Origin: Streptomyces sp. P9-A2
GTDB taxonomy: Bacteria > Actinomycetota > Actinomycetes > Streptomycetales > Streptomycetaceae
Assembly (NCBI RefSeq): GCF_036634175.1
Contig: NZ_JAZIFX010000001.1
Location: 5,084,001-5,148,000, forward strand
Direction of reading: 5' to 3'
Length of the DNA stretch: 64,000 nt
The translations under genes and the position numbers were made by a program. Under the pieces are notes generated by a model. The model had not been told where the DNA came from. It searched no databases and saw only the letters and a program-made list of their open reading frames with translations. Shown in pieces: positions 42,816-52,395 of this stretch. Position 1 is the first letter of the stretch. Every line of letters begins with the position of its first letter.

Positions 42816-44300
42816 TCAGGTGAGAAACGTCTTGAGCTCGTGCACGAGCTTCTTGATGTGACCGGAGATCACCGGCGTGCCGAGGTCCTTGAAGCGCTCC
42901 CGGAACCACGGGTTGACGCTGCCGCGCCCGGCGCTGGTCACCGAACCGACCGGGATGAACTTCGCGCCCGAGCGATGGACGGCGGACATGCTCTCGAACA
43001 GCTCGTCGGTACGCCATTCGTAGAAGTCGGAGATCCACACCACGACGGTGTTGCGCGGCTCGGCGATCTTCGGCTGGGCCAGCGCCATGGCCACGGTGCC
43101 GTCCGTGCCGCCGCCGAGCTTGGTGCGCAGCAGGGTCTCGAACGGGTCGTGCGCCCAGGGCGTGAGGTCCAGCGCCTGGGTGTCGTAGGCGATCAGGTGG
43201 ACGTCCACCTTCGGCAGCCCGGCGAAGATGGAGGCCAGGATGGTGCAGTTGACCATCGAGTCGACCATGGAGCCCGACTGGTCCACGACGACGATCAGCC
43301 GCTGCGGTGTCGTCTTGCGGCTGGTGTGCCGGTAGTAGAGGCGGTCGACGTAGAGCCGCTCCTCCTCCGGGCTCCAGTTGGTGAGGTTCTTCCAGATGGT
43401 CCGGTCGATGTCGAGGTTGCGGAAGACCCGCTTCGGCGGGACGGACCGGTCGATGTCGCCGACCGTTGCCTTCTCCACCTGGGTGCGCAGGACAGCGGAG
43501 ACCTCGTCCACATAGCGGCGGATCAGCGACTTGGCGTTCGCCAGGGCCACGCCGGAGAGGTTGTCCTTGTCCCGCAGCAGCTGCTCGATCAGGGACATGC
43601 TCGGGGTCAGCCGCGCGGCCAGCCGCGGGTCGGCCAGCACCTCGCGCAGCCGCATCCGTTTGACCAGACCGGCCTCGAGGGAGCCGAGTTCCGGGCCGAT
43701 GGCGGGGATCAGCCGGCTGAGGTCGGGTGTGCGCCGGCCACCGCCGGTACCGGTGGGGCTGACACCCTGGCCGCCCGCGCCGGCACCCACCGCCCCGACG
43801 CCGCCCGCGCCGGCGCGTCCGCCCCGCAGGTCGCCGGGCCGGCAGCCGAGCGCCCGCTCCAGCCAGCCCGCGTCGGACTGCCAGCGGGACAGCTGCTCGG
43901 CGGTGACGGCGCCGCAGCCGGTGGAGAAGACGTTCAGCAGGACCTTGGAGACGAGGGCCGCGCGCCGCACCTCGGCGGCCCGGTCGCGGGTGTCGTCCTC
44001 CTCCGGCCCGGGGGCCATCAGCCCGTCGAACTCGGCGGCCAGCTCCGGGTGCCGCTGCACCACGGAGTCGACGGAGGCGCCCGGGTCGAGCAGCGCGGAC
44101 GGCAGCCCGATGTCCTCGACCACGGCCAGGCTCGCCGACTCCAGCGAGGCCTGCTCCTCGGGGTCGAACAGCCGGGCCAGCAGCCGCCAGTAGAGCACCT
44201 GGCGCCGGTTGTCGTTCGGGTCGGGCACGGCGGACTCCGCAGGTGCGGAGGGCCGGGACGGGCCGGGCACAGTGGTCGGTGCGGTGGTGGGGTCGGTCAT
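42816..44300 (-). CDS. VWA domain-containing protein of the MoxR operon
   Basis: 494 residues. A helical N-terminal part (NRRQVLYWRLLARLFD..., ~30-320) with a Gly/Ala low-complexity linker (~165-190) precedes a C-terminal von Willebrand A domain with intact MIDAS: VVVDQSGSM (DxSxS, ~339), the Thr position in GGGTDGT, and ISDFYEW (Asp). MIDAS VWA proteins bind metal and a protein partner and typically act as adaptors for MoxR ATPases. The ATG overlaps the stop of the preceding gene by 4 nt. Confidence 0.9.
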   Translation of the reverse strand: MTDPTTAPTTVPGPSRPSAPAESAVPDPNDNRRQVLYWRLLARLFDPEEQASLESASLAVVEDIGLPSALLDPGASVDSVVQRHPELAAEFDGLMAPGPEEDDTRDRAAEVRRAALVSKVLLNVFSTGCGAVTAEQLSRWQSDAGWLERALGCRPGDLRGGRAGAGGVGAVGAGAGGQGVSPTGTGGGRRTPDLSRLIPAIGPELGSLEAGLVKRMRLREVLADPRLAARLTPSMSLIEQLLRDKDNLSGVALANAKSLIRRYVDEVSAVLRTQVEKATVGDIDRSVPPKRVFRNLDIDRTIWKNLTNWSPEEERLYVDRLYYRHTSRKTTPQRLIVVVDQSGSMVDSMVNCTILASIFAGLPKVDVHLIAYDTQALDLTPWAHDPFETLLRTKLGGGTDGTVAMALAQPKIAEPRNTVVVWISDFYEWRTDELFESMSAVHRSGAKFIPVGSVTSAGRGSVNPWFRERFKDLGTPVISGHIKKLVHELKTFLT

Positions 44301-45691
44301 TTCCGGAGCAGCCTTCCGGCTCGTTCGCGGAGCGCGTCGACGGCGCCGGTGGCGGCCTTCTCCGCGCGGACGCCGGCCTTGTCGGTGGTGCCTCCGGCCC
44401 ACGCCCCGGCGTGCACCGCGACGGCCTTCTTCCGCACGGTCTTCTCCACGGCCAGCGGCTGGACGTGGAACTCCCCGGCGTCCCACCGGAGCAGCGCGAT
44501 GCACGCGCCGGACACGGCGACGGCCTCGGCGGTGAGCGGTCCGGCGGCCGGTATCCGGTCGGTGTCGACGGCCAGGCGGTGCCCGGCGATCCGGAACGCG
44601 ACCCCGTCGTCGTCCTGCTCCGCCTCGTACCCCTCCAGCAGGACGGGGACGGAGATCCGGGCCGGGTGCCGGTCCAGCGGCGCGGTCGCCGCCGCGGCGG
44701 CGGTGGGCAGGGCCACGCGCGCGGTGGCGAGGGAGTCGGCCGGCTCGCCCATGCGGGCGTGCGCGCCGTCCCAGACCAGGTCGCCCTCGGCGGTGACGGG
44801 CATCGCGCCGAGGTCCATCGCGCGGCCCTCGCTCACCGCGGTCAGCAGGGACAGGTGGGGGCGCAGCAGCTGCCACAGGCCCGCCCCGACGACGGTGTCG
44901 GGCTTCGGGACGGACGCGGCGGCCCGTACCAGCCGGGACGCGCCGCCGTCGGCGGGCTCGAACACCGCGTGGACCTGGGCCTGTACGGCGGTCGCGTGCT
45001 CCTGCACGTCGATCCCGAGCGGCAGCAGACGACCGGTGGCCGTGTCCGCCGCGGGGGCGCCGGTCGCACCCGGCAGCGTCAGGAGCAGAGCGCGCGACCA
45101 CAGGTCCGCCCACCGGCGTACCGGGATCCGCTCCAGGGTGGCCCCCGGGCAGGACGCGGCGAGTTCGGCGGCGAACCCGTCCAGCAGCGTGGCCTGCCGG
45201 CGCAGCGCCGGGTCGGGCAGCATCGCCGTGACGACGGGCGCGGCGCCGCCGACCAGCTCGTGGTCGATGCCCTGCCAGCCGGCGCGCGCGAGGTCGCTCA
45301 GCCAACTGCGGGCGGCGGCGAGGAGGTTCGCGGTGTGGTCCGCGCCACCGGCCCCGCCCGGGGCGGCCTCCTCGGCGACGGGCCGGCCGACGGCCTCCGT
45401 CACGCGGGCGGTCAGCGCGTCGTGCACCGAGCCGAGCAGGGCGGCTCGGGCGGCGGCGAGCGCGACGAAGTGGTCCTCGCCCGCGGCCCCGGCCACCGTC
45501 TTGTCGGCCGCCTCGGCGACGCGCGCGGCGAGCGGGGTTCCGGCGACGGCGTCGGCCAGTTCCACCACACCGGCGGCCTGGTCGGGCTGCGGCCGGAGCA
45601 GACCGGCGACGAGCGCCGCGTCGAAGGCGTCCACGGCCGCGAGGGCCTCGTCGAGACCGTCGACGGGGTCGAACAGCAGATCGGCACGCAT
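44297..45691 (-). CDS. protein of unknown function in the SWIM-VWA-MoxR operon
   Basis: 464 residues, Ala/Leu-rich, with no signal peptide or TM helix. The N-terminal half is helical (ALVAGLLRPQPDQAAGVVELADAV; AARSWLSDLARAGWQGIDHEL), the C-terminal half more beta-like (ISVPVLLEGYEAEQDDDGVAF, HRLAVDTDRIPAAG, ALLRWDAGEFHVQPLAVEKTVRKKAV). I do not recognise a family and see no catalytic motif. Four-nt overlaps on both sides (SWIM gene upstream, VWA gene downstream) mean it is made in step with them, suggesting a stoichiometric component. Confidence 0.82.
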   Translation of the reverse strand: MRADLLFDPVDGLDEALAAVDAFDAALVAGLLRPQPDQAAGVVELADAVAGTPLAARVAEAADKTVAGAAGEDHFVALAAARAALLGSVHDALTARVTEAVGRPVAEEAAPGGAGGADHTANLLAAARSWLSDLARAGWQGIDHELVGGAAPVVTAMLPDPALRRQATLLDGFAAELAASCPGATLERIPVRRWADLWSRALLLTLPGATGAPAADTATGRLLPLGIDVQEHATAVQAQVHAVFEPADGGASRLVRAAASVPKPDTVVGAGLWQLLRPHLSLLTAVSEGRAMDLGAMPVTAEGDLVWDGAHARMGEPADSLATARVALPTAAAAATAPLDRHPARISVPVLLEGYEAEQDDDGVAFRIAGHRLAVDTDRIPAAGPLTAEAVAVSGACIALLRWDAGEFHVQPLAVEKTVRKKAVAVHAGAWAGGTTDKAGVRAEKAATGAVDALRERAGRLLRK

Positions 45692-46194
45692 CAGGCCACC
45701 GCCCTCGTCGTCGGGAACCACTGCATCTCGGGCAGCGGCGCGGTGCTCGGCGCGAGCTCCAGGTACGCCAGGTGCCGCAGGAACCGGCTGAACACGGGCG
45801 CCGCGGCCGAGGTGTCGCCCTGCGCGGGCCGCGTGCGCGTCATGGCGGTGGTGACGGAGTCCGCGTCGAGCCCGCCGTCCGCCACCTCGACCTTCAGGTA
45901 CCGGGCCACGCGCTCGGCGCCGTACTGCAGCACGGCCTCGTCGACCAGCGCCCGGATGTGGTTGCAGAACCACCCGCGCGCGCCGCCGCAGGGGCGGTTG
46001 TTGTTGGTGCTGCACGCGAACGCGTAGGTCCCGGCGGCGACGGACGACACGTACACGCGCCCGATGTCCGACCCGCTGGAGACCACCCCCTGCAGCCGGC
46101 CGTCCGCCAGCTCGACGAACGGCACCTTGGACAGCTTCCGCGGCCTCGCGGGCGGCACCACCCGCGCCGTGCTCGACTTCTCCCAGACGGACAA
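45691..46194 (-). CDS. SWIM zinc-finger protein, first gene of the MoxR-VWA operon
   Basis: The SWIM pattern is seen as AFACST then a spacer with CGG and WFCNHIRALV (C-x(n)-C-x-H), preceded by an aromatic/beta region (VWEKSSTARVVPPARPRKLSKV; GRVYVSSVAAGTYAF). SWIM domains bind nucleic acid or protein. The TTG at 46194 has AGGGGAG 8 nt upstream and gives 167 residues; an in-frame GTG at 46236 gives 181 but lacks a comparable ribosome binding site. It overlaps the next gene by ATGA. The spacing between the first and second Cys is shorter than in many SWIM proteins. Confidence 0.8.
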   Translation of the reverse strand: MSVWEKSSTARVVPPARPRKLSKVPFVELADGRLQGVVSSGSDIGRVYVSSVAAGTYAFACSTNNNRPCGGARGWFCNHIRALVDEAVLQYGAERVARYLKVEVADGGLDADSVTTAMTRTRPAQGDTSAAAPVFSRFLRHLAYLELAPSTAPLPEMQWFPTTRAVA

Positions 46195-46564
46195 CGCACC
46201 ATCTCCCCTGCATGCGAAAGCAGATGTCCACGCCACCTCGGCGCAACACGATCGAAGCTATCCCCGACCACTGACATCGAGAGTGGTGCGCAGGTCCCGG
46301 GAGGCGGGGCTCGGGGTTCGGGCCCCGGCAGCCGGACGCGGATCCCACGCGCCCGTCCGCGCGCCCCCAATTCGTCGATCCCGTAACGGAAGCCCGGCGG
46401 TGGTGTCACAGATTCCCGTCGACTTGGGGTTCTCCCCAGCAGCCCCTTGAGGCGCTTGAACACGGCTCGGCATACTGCATCATCCGGGGGGTGCGCACAT
46501 GCGTACGAGACCACCCCCGGCCGGGTGATGGGGAATCAGCCCGGTACATCAGCTAGGGGGAACC
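46195..46564. other. divergent promoter region: SWIM operon / secreted protease
   Basis: 370 bp without a gene. Carries the promoter of the five-gene operon on the left (AT-richer GATAGCTTCGATCG on the minus strand near 46250) and that of the protease on the right. Confidence 0.6.
46447..46476 (+). promoter_or_regulatory. possible promoter of the subtilase gene
   Basis: TTGAGG (46447-46452) and CATACT (46471-46476) with 18-nt spacing, about 90 nt before the start codon. Fits a vegetative -35/-10 pair. Confidence 0.35.
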
Positions 46565-49500
46565 TTGCGCAGACAAGTGAAGAGAGCGCGCGCGACGGGC
46601 GCGGCCATGGTCGCCACGGCAGCCGCCGTGGCGCTCGTGGCGGGCATGACCGGCCCGGCGTCGGCGAACGGGGAACGGACGGCCGCGGACACCGCGGCCG
46701 GTACCGCCGCACAGACGTCGTCCTCGCTGAAGGCCAAGCACCGCATCACCCTCATCACCGGCGACCGGGTCGCCGTGGACGCCAAGGGCCGCGTCGTCGG
46801 CCTGGAGCGGGCCAAGGGCCGGGAGCACATACCCGTCCAGATCCGCAGGTCCGGCGGCCACACCCACGTACTGCCGGCGGACGCCGCCCGGCTGATCGCG
46901 AGCGGCCGGCTCGACCGGCGGCTCTTCGACATCACCGAACTCGGCAAGGACTCCACCCGACGCTCCCAGCAGCGCGGTCTGAAGGTCATCGTCGGGTACC
47001 AGGGCCGCGCCGCCGCCGCGAAGTCCGACGTCCGCGACGCGGGCACGCTCCGCCGGACCCTCGGCACCCTGAACGCGGACGCCGTGCAGACCCCGCACGA
47101 GGACACGCCCGACCTGTGGAAGGCGGTCACCGACGGCGACCGGACCGCGTCCGGCATCGCCCACGTCTGGCTCGACGGCGTCCGCAAGGCCGCCCTGGAC
47201 AAGTCCGTCGCGCAGATCGGCACCCCCAAGGCGTGGGCCGCCGGCTACGACGGCAAGGGCGTGAAGATCGCCGTCCTGGACACCGGTGTCGACGCGACCC
47301 ACCCGGACCTGAAGGGCCAGGTGACCGCGTCCAAGAACTTCACCACCGCGCCGAACACCGGCGACAAGGTCGGCCACGGCACCCACGTCGCCTCCATCGC
47401 GGCCGGTACCGGCGCCAAGGGCGGCGGTAAGTACAAGGGTGTCGCCCCCGGTGCCAAGATCCTCAACGGCAAGGTCCTCGACGACTCCGGCTTCGGTGAC
47501 GACTCCGGCATCCTCGCCGGCATGGAGTGGGCGGCCGCGCAGGGCGCCGACGTCGTCAACATGAGCCTGGGCGGCGGAGACACGGCGGAGATCGACCCGC
47601 TGGAAGCGGCGGTCAACAAGCTCTCCACGGACAAGGGCATCCTGTTCGCCATCGCCGCGGGCAACTCCGGCCCCAAGTCGATCGGTTCGCCCGGCAGCGC
47701 CGATGCCGCCCTCACCGTGGGCGCCGTCGACGACAAGGACAAGCTCGCCGACTTCTCCTCCACCGGCCCCCGCACCGGCGACGGCGCCGTCAAGCCGGAC
47801 GTCACCGCGCCCGGCGTCGACATCACGGCCGCCTCGGCGAAGGGCAACGAGATCGCCAAGGAGGTCGGCGAGAAGCCGGCCGGCTACATGTCCATCTCGG
47901 GCACGTCGATGGCGACCCCCCATGTCGCGGGCGCGGCCGCGCTCCTGAAGCAGCAGCACCCCGACTGGACCTACACGGAGCTGAAGGGCGCGCTCACCGG
48001 CTCCACCAAGGGCGGCGCGTACACGCCGTTCGAGCAGGGCTCCGGGCGGGTCCAGGTCGACAAGGCCATCCAGCAGACGGTGATCGCCGACCCGGTCTCG
48101 GTGAGCTTCGGCGTCCAGCAGTGGCCGCACACCGACGACAAGCCCGTCACCAAGCCGCTGACCTACCGCAACCTCGGTACCAAGGACGTCACCCTGAAGC
48201 TGACGTCCACCGCCACCAACCCCAAGGGCAAGGCGGCCCCGGCCGGCTTCTTCACCCTGGGCGCCACTACGGTGACGGTCCCCGCGGGCGGCACGGCCTC
48301 CGTCGACTTCACCGTCAACACCAAGCTCGGCGGCACCACCGACGGCGCGTACTCGGCGTACGTGGTCGCGACCGGCGGCGGCCAGAGCGTCCGCACGGCC
48401 GCGGGCGTGGAGCGGGAGGCCGAGTCCTACGACGTGACGCTCAAGGTCCTCGGCCGCAACGGCAAGGCGACCGCCGACTACATGGCCGGCCTGAGCGGCA
48501 CCTCCGGCGCGGCCACCGACGAGTGGTACATGCCCTACGACCCCGACGGCACCGTCACCGTCCGCGTACCCAAGGGCGACTACGTCCTGGACGCCGCGGT
48601 GTTCGCCGGCTCCGACCCGCAGAAGTTCGACGGCGCCGACTGGCTCTCCCAGCCGAAGCTGAGCGTCACCAAGAAGACCACGGTCACGCTGGACGCCCGT
48701 AAGGCCAAGCCGGTGAAGATCACCGTGCCGGACAAGGCGGCCAAGCCGGAGTTCGCCTCGGCCGACTACACCGTGGAGACGAAGAACGGCCTCTACGGCT
48801 TCGGCTGGTGGCTGGAGTCGTACGACAACTTCCGTTCCGCCCACCTCGGCCCGCAGATCACCGACGGCTCGCTGAGCCAGCAGTGGGACGCCCACTGGAG
48901 CAAGGGCACCAAGGCGCAGTACGACACCGTCGCCGGCGGCAAGGTCAAGAAGCTCGCCACCGGCTACACCCGCGCCTACAAGGCGTCCGAACTGGCCACG
49001 GTGCAGGTCGGCCTGGGCGCCGCGGCGAGCGGCAAGAAGGGCGCGCTCAGCGCCATCGGCTGGCTGCCGGACAGCTACTCCGCCTCCTCGGTCGGCATCC
49101 CGCAGACCCTGCCCGGCACCCGCACCCTGTACCTGTCCACCACGGGCGGGGTGCAGTGGGGCCTCGACTTCGAGCAGCAGAGCGGCGTCGACGCCGAAGG
49201 CTGGCCGATCATCGACTCCGGCTACACCTTCGGTGGCGCCTTCACCTTCAAGGCCGGCAAGAAGTACTCCAAGACCGTGAACACGGCCGTCTTCGGGCCG
49301 CGACTCACCTCGGACTACGGCCTTTTCCGCGAGGGCAACGACATCTACGGGTTCCTCCCGCTGTTCGCCGACGGCAAGGGCAACCCCGGCTCCTCGAAGT
49401 TCACCTCGGTCACCACCAGCCTGTACCGCAACGGCACCAAGGTCGGCTCCCACGACGACCCACTGTTCGGCGAGGAGGCGTTCAAGGTGCCCTCCGCCGA

Positions 49501-49918
49501 CGCCTCCTACCGGCTGACGACCTCGGTCAAGCGCAGTTCCAAGGTCGCCGCCGCGTCCACCCGCATCGACGCGAGCTGGACCTTCCGCTCCAAGAAGGTC
49601 TCCGGCATGAAGCAGCTGCCCGCCTCCTCGGCCCGCTTCCAGGCGGTCACCGGGCTGGACAGCAAGGTCACGGCGGGCAAGAAGGTCACCTTCCCGGTCA
49701 CCGTCGAGGGCGCGGCCAAGGGCAAGAACCTCAAGTCGCTGACGGTGTGGGTCTCCTACGACGCCGGGAAGACCTGGAAGAAGACCACCGTCACGAAGGG
49801 CAAGATCACCGTCAAGAACCCCGCGAAGAAGAAGGCGATCTCCTTCCGCGCCAAGATCACCGACAAGAAGGGCAACACGTCGACGATCTCGATCCACAAC
49901 GCCTACTACGGCAAGTGA
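46565..49918 (+). CDS. secreted S8 family serine peptidase (subtilase)
   Basis: 1117 residues. Signal peptide (cleavage near ASANG, ~35), a prodomain (~55-200), a catalytic domain with VLDTGVD (Asp239), GHGTHVASI (His271) and SGTSMATPHVAG (Ser448), then ~600 residues of beta-rich C-terminal domains (LTYRNLGTKDVTLKL; TVETKNGLYGFGWWLESYDNFRSAHLG), probably substrate- or wall-binding. The TTG at 46565 is preceded by AGGGGGA. It is exported to degrade protein outside the cell. The size and domain order match large Streptomyces subtilases. Confidence 0.95.
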   Translation: MRRQVKRARATGAAMVATAAAVALVAGMTGPASANGERTAADTAAGTAAQTSSSLKAKHRITLITGDRVAVDAKGRVVGLERAKGREHIPVQIRRSGGHTHVLPADAARLIASGRLDRRLFDITELGKDSTRRSQQRGLKVIVGYQGRAAAAKSDVRDAGTLRRTLGTLNADAVQTPHEDTPDLWKAVTDGDRTASGIAHVWLDGVRKAALDKSVAQIGTPKAWAAGYDGKGVKIAVLDTGVDATHPDLKGQVTASKNFTTAPNTGDKVGHGTHVASIAAGTGAKGGGKYKGVAPGAKILNGKVLDDSGFGDDSGILAGMEWAAAQGADVVNMSLGGGDTAEIDPLEAAVNKLSTDKGILFAIAAGNSGPKSIGSPGSADAALTVGAVDDKDKLADFSSTGPRTGDGAVKPDVTAPGVDITAASAKGNEIAKEVGEKPAGYMSISGTSMATPHVAGAAALLKQQHPDWTYTELKGALTGSTKGGAYTPFEQGSGRVQVDKAIQQTVIADPVSVSFGVQQWPHTDDKPVTKPLTYRNLGTKDVTLKLTSTATNPKGKAAPAGFFTLGATTVTVPAGGTASVDFTVNTKLGGTTDGAYSAYVVATGGGQSVRTAAGVEREAESYDVTLKVLGRNGKATADYMAGLSGTSGAATDEWYMPYDPDGTVTVRVPKGDYVLDAAVFAGSDPQKFDGADWLSQPKLSVTKKTTVTLDARKAKPVKITVPDKAAKPEFASADYTVETKNGLYGFGWWLESYDNFRSAHLGPQITDGSLSQQWDAHWSKGTKAQYDTVAGGKVKKLATGYTRAYKASELATVQVGLGAAASGKKGALSAIGWLPDSYSASSVGIPQTLPGTRTLYLSTTGGVQWGLDFEQQSGVDAEGWPIIDSGYTFGGAFTFKAGKKYSKTVNTAVFGPRLTSDYGLFREGNDIYGFLPLFADGKGNPGSSKFTSVTTSLYRNGTKVGSHDDPLFGEEAFKVPSADASYRLTTSVKRSSKVAAASTRIDASWTFRSKKVSGMKQLPASSARFQAVTGLDSKVTAGKKVTFPVTVEGAAKGKNLKSLTVWVSYDAGKTWKKTTVTKGKITVKNPAKKKAISFRAKITDKKGNTSTISIHNAYYGK

Positions 49919-49944
49919 GCCGGCCGGCCCACTGCTGAGCAGGG

Positions 49945-49986
49945 GCGGGGGCCCGCCGGAAGCCATGGCTTCCGGCGGGCCCCCGC
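49945..49986. terminator. perfect 21-bp-arm palindromic terminator
   Basis: The full 42-bp segment is self-complementary (centre CCATGG), 26 nt after the protease stop and convergent with the following gene. Confidence 0.85.
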
Positions 49987-49998
49987 GCGTGCCGCCCC

Positions 49999-51117
49999 TC
50001 AGTGCGGCAGCGTCGCCGGGCTGCCGCCGTTGGCCTCGTAACCCGCGACCGCCAGGGCCCGGTAGACCGCGAACTCCGCGGCGGGGTCGGGGGACAGGGT
50101 CCAGGGGAGCGCGCCGACATGGCCGTCGATGTGCATCAGCTGGGTCATGGCCTCCGCCCAGCGCTCACCGCGGACCAGGAAGAAGACCAGCAGGTGCCGG
50201 ACGTGCGCCGCCATCGGGTCGTCGGGGCGGGCCGCGTGCACCGCGTGCAGCGCGCCGTGGACCGCCTTCGTCACCACCTGGCTCTGGTAGAAACCGCTGA
50301 CCAGGTTCACCTCCGGCAGGTGCTCGAACACCGCGAACAGCGGCATCGCGGCCAGCAGCGAACCCTGCGGCGCCCGCGCGGCCGCGGCCTCCGCGAACGA
50401 GTACGCCAGCTCCCGCGAGCCGTGCCACTTCTCGCACCAGTAGTGCAGAGCGGCCAGATGCGCGCCCATGTGGGCCGGCGCACGGTCCAGGATCTTCAGC
50501 CAGACCTGCTCGAAGTCCTTCCGCTCGTAGGCCAGTCCACGGGCCACCGAGAGCTCCACGATGTACGGGACCGGGTCACCGGGGGCCAGCAGCGCCGCCT
50601 CGCCGCACGCCGCCTTCGCCTCCTCCATGATGATCCGGAACTCGTCCGTCCCGCGCGTCGCCGTACGCCACGCCTGCTGCACCAGGAACTCGGCGTGCAC
50701 CGCCGCGCCCCCCGCGTCCTTGGGCACCTCCGCACGCCACACCCGCAGCCACTGCCCGCCCGGCGACTCGCCGGCCCCGCCGGGCCGCGCGGCGAGCTCC
50801 AGCGAGGCGGCGCCCGCGAAGGCCTGCACGCGCTGCCAGCGCAGCTCGCTCGTCGCGTCGGTGCCGGCCAGCAGCTGCCGGGCCCCGCGGTAGTCCTGGG
50901 TGCGCTGCACCAGGTCCAGGACGTCCAGCAGGTCCTGGTCGGGGCCGGGCATGCGGACGTCCAGTTCCTCCTCGAGGGCGAAGCCGTACCCGGCCGGGTC
51001 CGCCGCGTCGGGGTGGCCGGCCGGCACCTGCGTGATCCCGCCGCGCCCGCGCCTCAGGAACGGCAGCACCACGAAGCCGATCATGACCATCGCGAGCAGG
51101 ACCAAGAGAATCTCCAT
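49999..51117 (-). CDS. membrane-anchored helical-repeat protein of unknown function
   Basis: 372 residues: an N-terminal TM helix (MEILLVLLAMVMIGFVVLPFL) followed by a basic patch and a long helical region that looks TPR/DUF-like (DLLDVLDLVQRTQDYRGARQLL; WEKRLR-style RWQRVQAFAGAASLEL; HMGAHLAALHYWCEKWHGSRELAYSFAEAAAARAPQGSL; a conserved-looking WCEKWHGS). The catalytic or binding function is not evident. It is divergent from metB, 106 bp apart. Confidence 0.8.
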   Translation of the reverse strand: MEILLVLLAMVMIGFVVLPFLRRGRGGITQVPAGHPDAADPAGYGFALEEELDVRMPGPDQDLLDVLDLVQRTQDYRGARQLLAGTDATSELRWQRVQAFAGAASLELAARPGGAGESPGGQWLRVWRAEVPKDAGGAAVHAEFLVQQAWRTATRGTDEFRIIMEEAKAACGEAALLAPGDPVPYIVELSVARGLAYERKDFEQVWLKILDRAPAHMGAHLAALHYWCEKWHGSRELAYSFAEAAAARAPQGSLLAAMPLFAVFEHLPEVNLVSGFYQSQVVTKAVHGALHAVHAARPDDPMAAHVRHLLVFFLVRGERWAEAMTQLMHIDGHVGALPWTLSPDPAAEFAVYRALAVAGYEANGGSPATLPH

Positions 51118-51223
51118 GTCTCAAGCGAACCAGATCGCGTCGGTACTTGGCCAACGTGGTGCCGGGCCTGTGGACGACCCGGCTGCCGTCATCGGGTGCG
51201 CGGGCGGACTACCCTCGGTGCAC

Positions 51224-52381
51224 ATGAGCGACACGCACATCAGTCAGCACTTCGAGACCCTCGCGATCCACGCGGGCAACACGGCCGATCCCCTCACCGG
51301 CGCGGTCGTGCCGCCGATCTACCAGGTCTCCACCTACAAGCAGGACGGGGTCGGCGGCCTGCGCGGCGGCTACGAGTACAGCCGCAGCGCCAACCCGACC
51401 AGGACCGCCCTGGAGGAGAACCTCGCGGCCCTGGAGGGCGGCCGCCGCGGCCTCGCGTTCGCGTCCGGGCTGGCGGCCGAGGACTGCCTGCTGCGCACGC
51501 TGCTCGCCCCCGGCGACCACGTGGTGATCCCGAACGACGCGTACGGCGGAACGTTCCGCCTGTTCGCGAAGGTCGTCGCCCGCTGGGGCGTGGAGTGGTC
51601 GGTGGCCGACACCAGCGACCCGGCCGCCGTCCGGGCCGCCCTCACCCCGAAGACCAAGGCGGTGTGGGTGGAGACCCCCTCCAACCCGCTGCTCGGCATC
51701 ACCGACATCGCCGCCGTCGCCCAGATCGCCCGGGACGCGGGCGCCCGCCTCGTCGTCGACAACACCTTCGCCACCCCGTACCTCCAGCAGCCGATCGCGC
51801 TCGGCGCGGACGTCGTCGTGCACTCCCTGACCAAGTACATGGGCGGCCACTCGGACGTCGTCGGCGGCGCCCTGGTCACCGGTGACACGCAACTCGGGGA
51901 GGAGCTGGCCTACCACCAGAACGCGATGGGCGCGGTCGCCGGACCGTTCGACTCCTGGCTGGTGCTGCGCGGCGCCAAGACACTCTCCGTGCGCATGGAC
52001 CGGCACAGCGAGAACGCCACCAAGGTCGCCGACATGCTCAGCCGGCACGCGCGCGTGACGAGCGTCCTCTACCCGGGGCTGCCCGAGCACCCCGGCCACG
52101 AGGTCGCCGCCAAGCAGATGCGGTCCTTCGGCGGCATGATCTCCTTCCGCGTGGAGGGCGGCGAGGAAGCGGCCGTCGAGGTCTGCAACCGGGCCAAGGT
52201 CTTCACGCTCGGCGAGTCCCTGGGCGGTGTCGAGTCGCTGATCGAGCACCCCGGACGCATGACGCACGCGTCCGTCGTGGGCTCCGCCCTCGAGGTCCCC
52301 GCCGACCTGGTGCGCCTCTCCGTCGGCATCGAGAACATCGACGACCTGCTCGAGGACCTCCAGCAGGCACTCGCCCGTTAA
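51224..52381 (+). CDS. metB: cystathionine gamma-synthase (or gamma-lyase)
   Basis: 385-residue PLP enzyme of the Cys/Met metabolism family: IHAGNTADPLTGAVVPPIY, YEYSRSANPTRTALE, FASGLAAEDC, VVDNTFATPYLQQP and the PLP lysine in HSLTKYMGGHSD, plus SLGGVESLIEHPGRMTHAS. It joins O-acyl-homoserine and cysteine to cystathionine, or cleaves cystathionine; the two activities are hard to separate by sequence. The ATG at 51224 is chosen over upstream extensions because IxQHFETLAIHAG is the family N-terminus. Confidence 0.9.
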   Translation: MSDTHISQHFETLAIHAGNTADPLTGAVVPPIYQVSTYKQDGVGGLRGGYEYSRSANPTRTALEENLAALEGGRRGLAFASGLAAEDCLLRTLLAPGDHVVIPNDAYGGTFRLFAKVVARWGVEWSVADTSDPAAVRAALTPKTKAVWVETPSNPLLGITDIAAVAQIARDAGARLVVDNTFATPYLQQPIALGADVVVHSLTKYMGGHSDVVGGALVTGDTQLGEELAYHQNAMGAVAGPFDSWLVLRGAKTLSVRMDRHSENATKVADMLSRHARVTSVLYPGLPEHPGHEVAAKQMRSFGGMISFRVEGGEEAAVEVCNRAKVFTLGESLGGVESLIEHPGRMTHASVVGSALEVPADLVRLSVGIENIDDLLEDLQQALAR

Positions 52382-52395
52382 GGGTCTGCCGGAGA

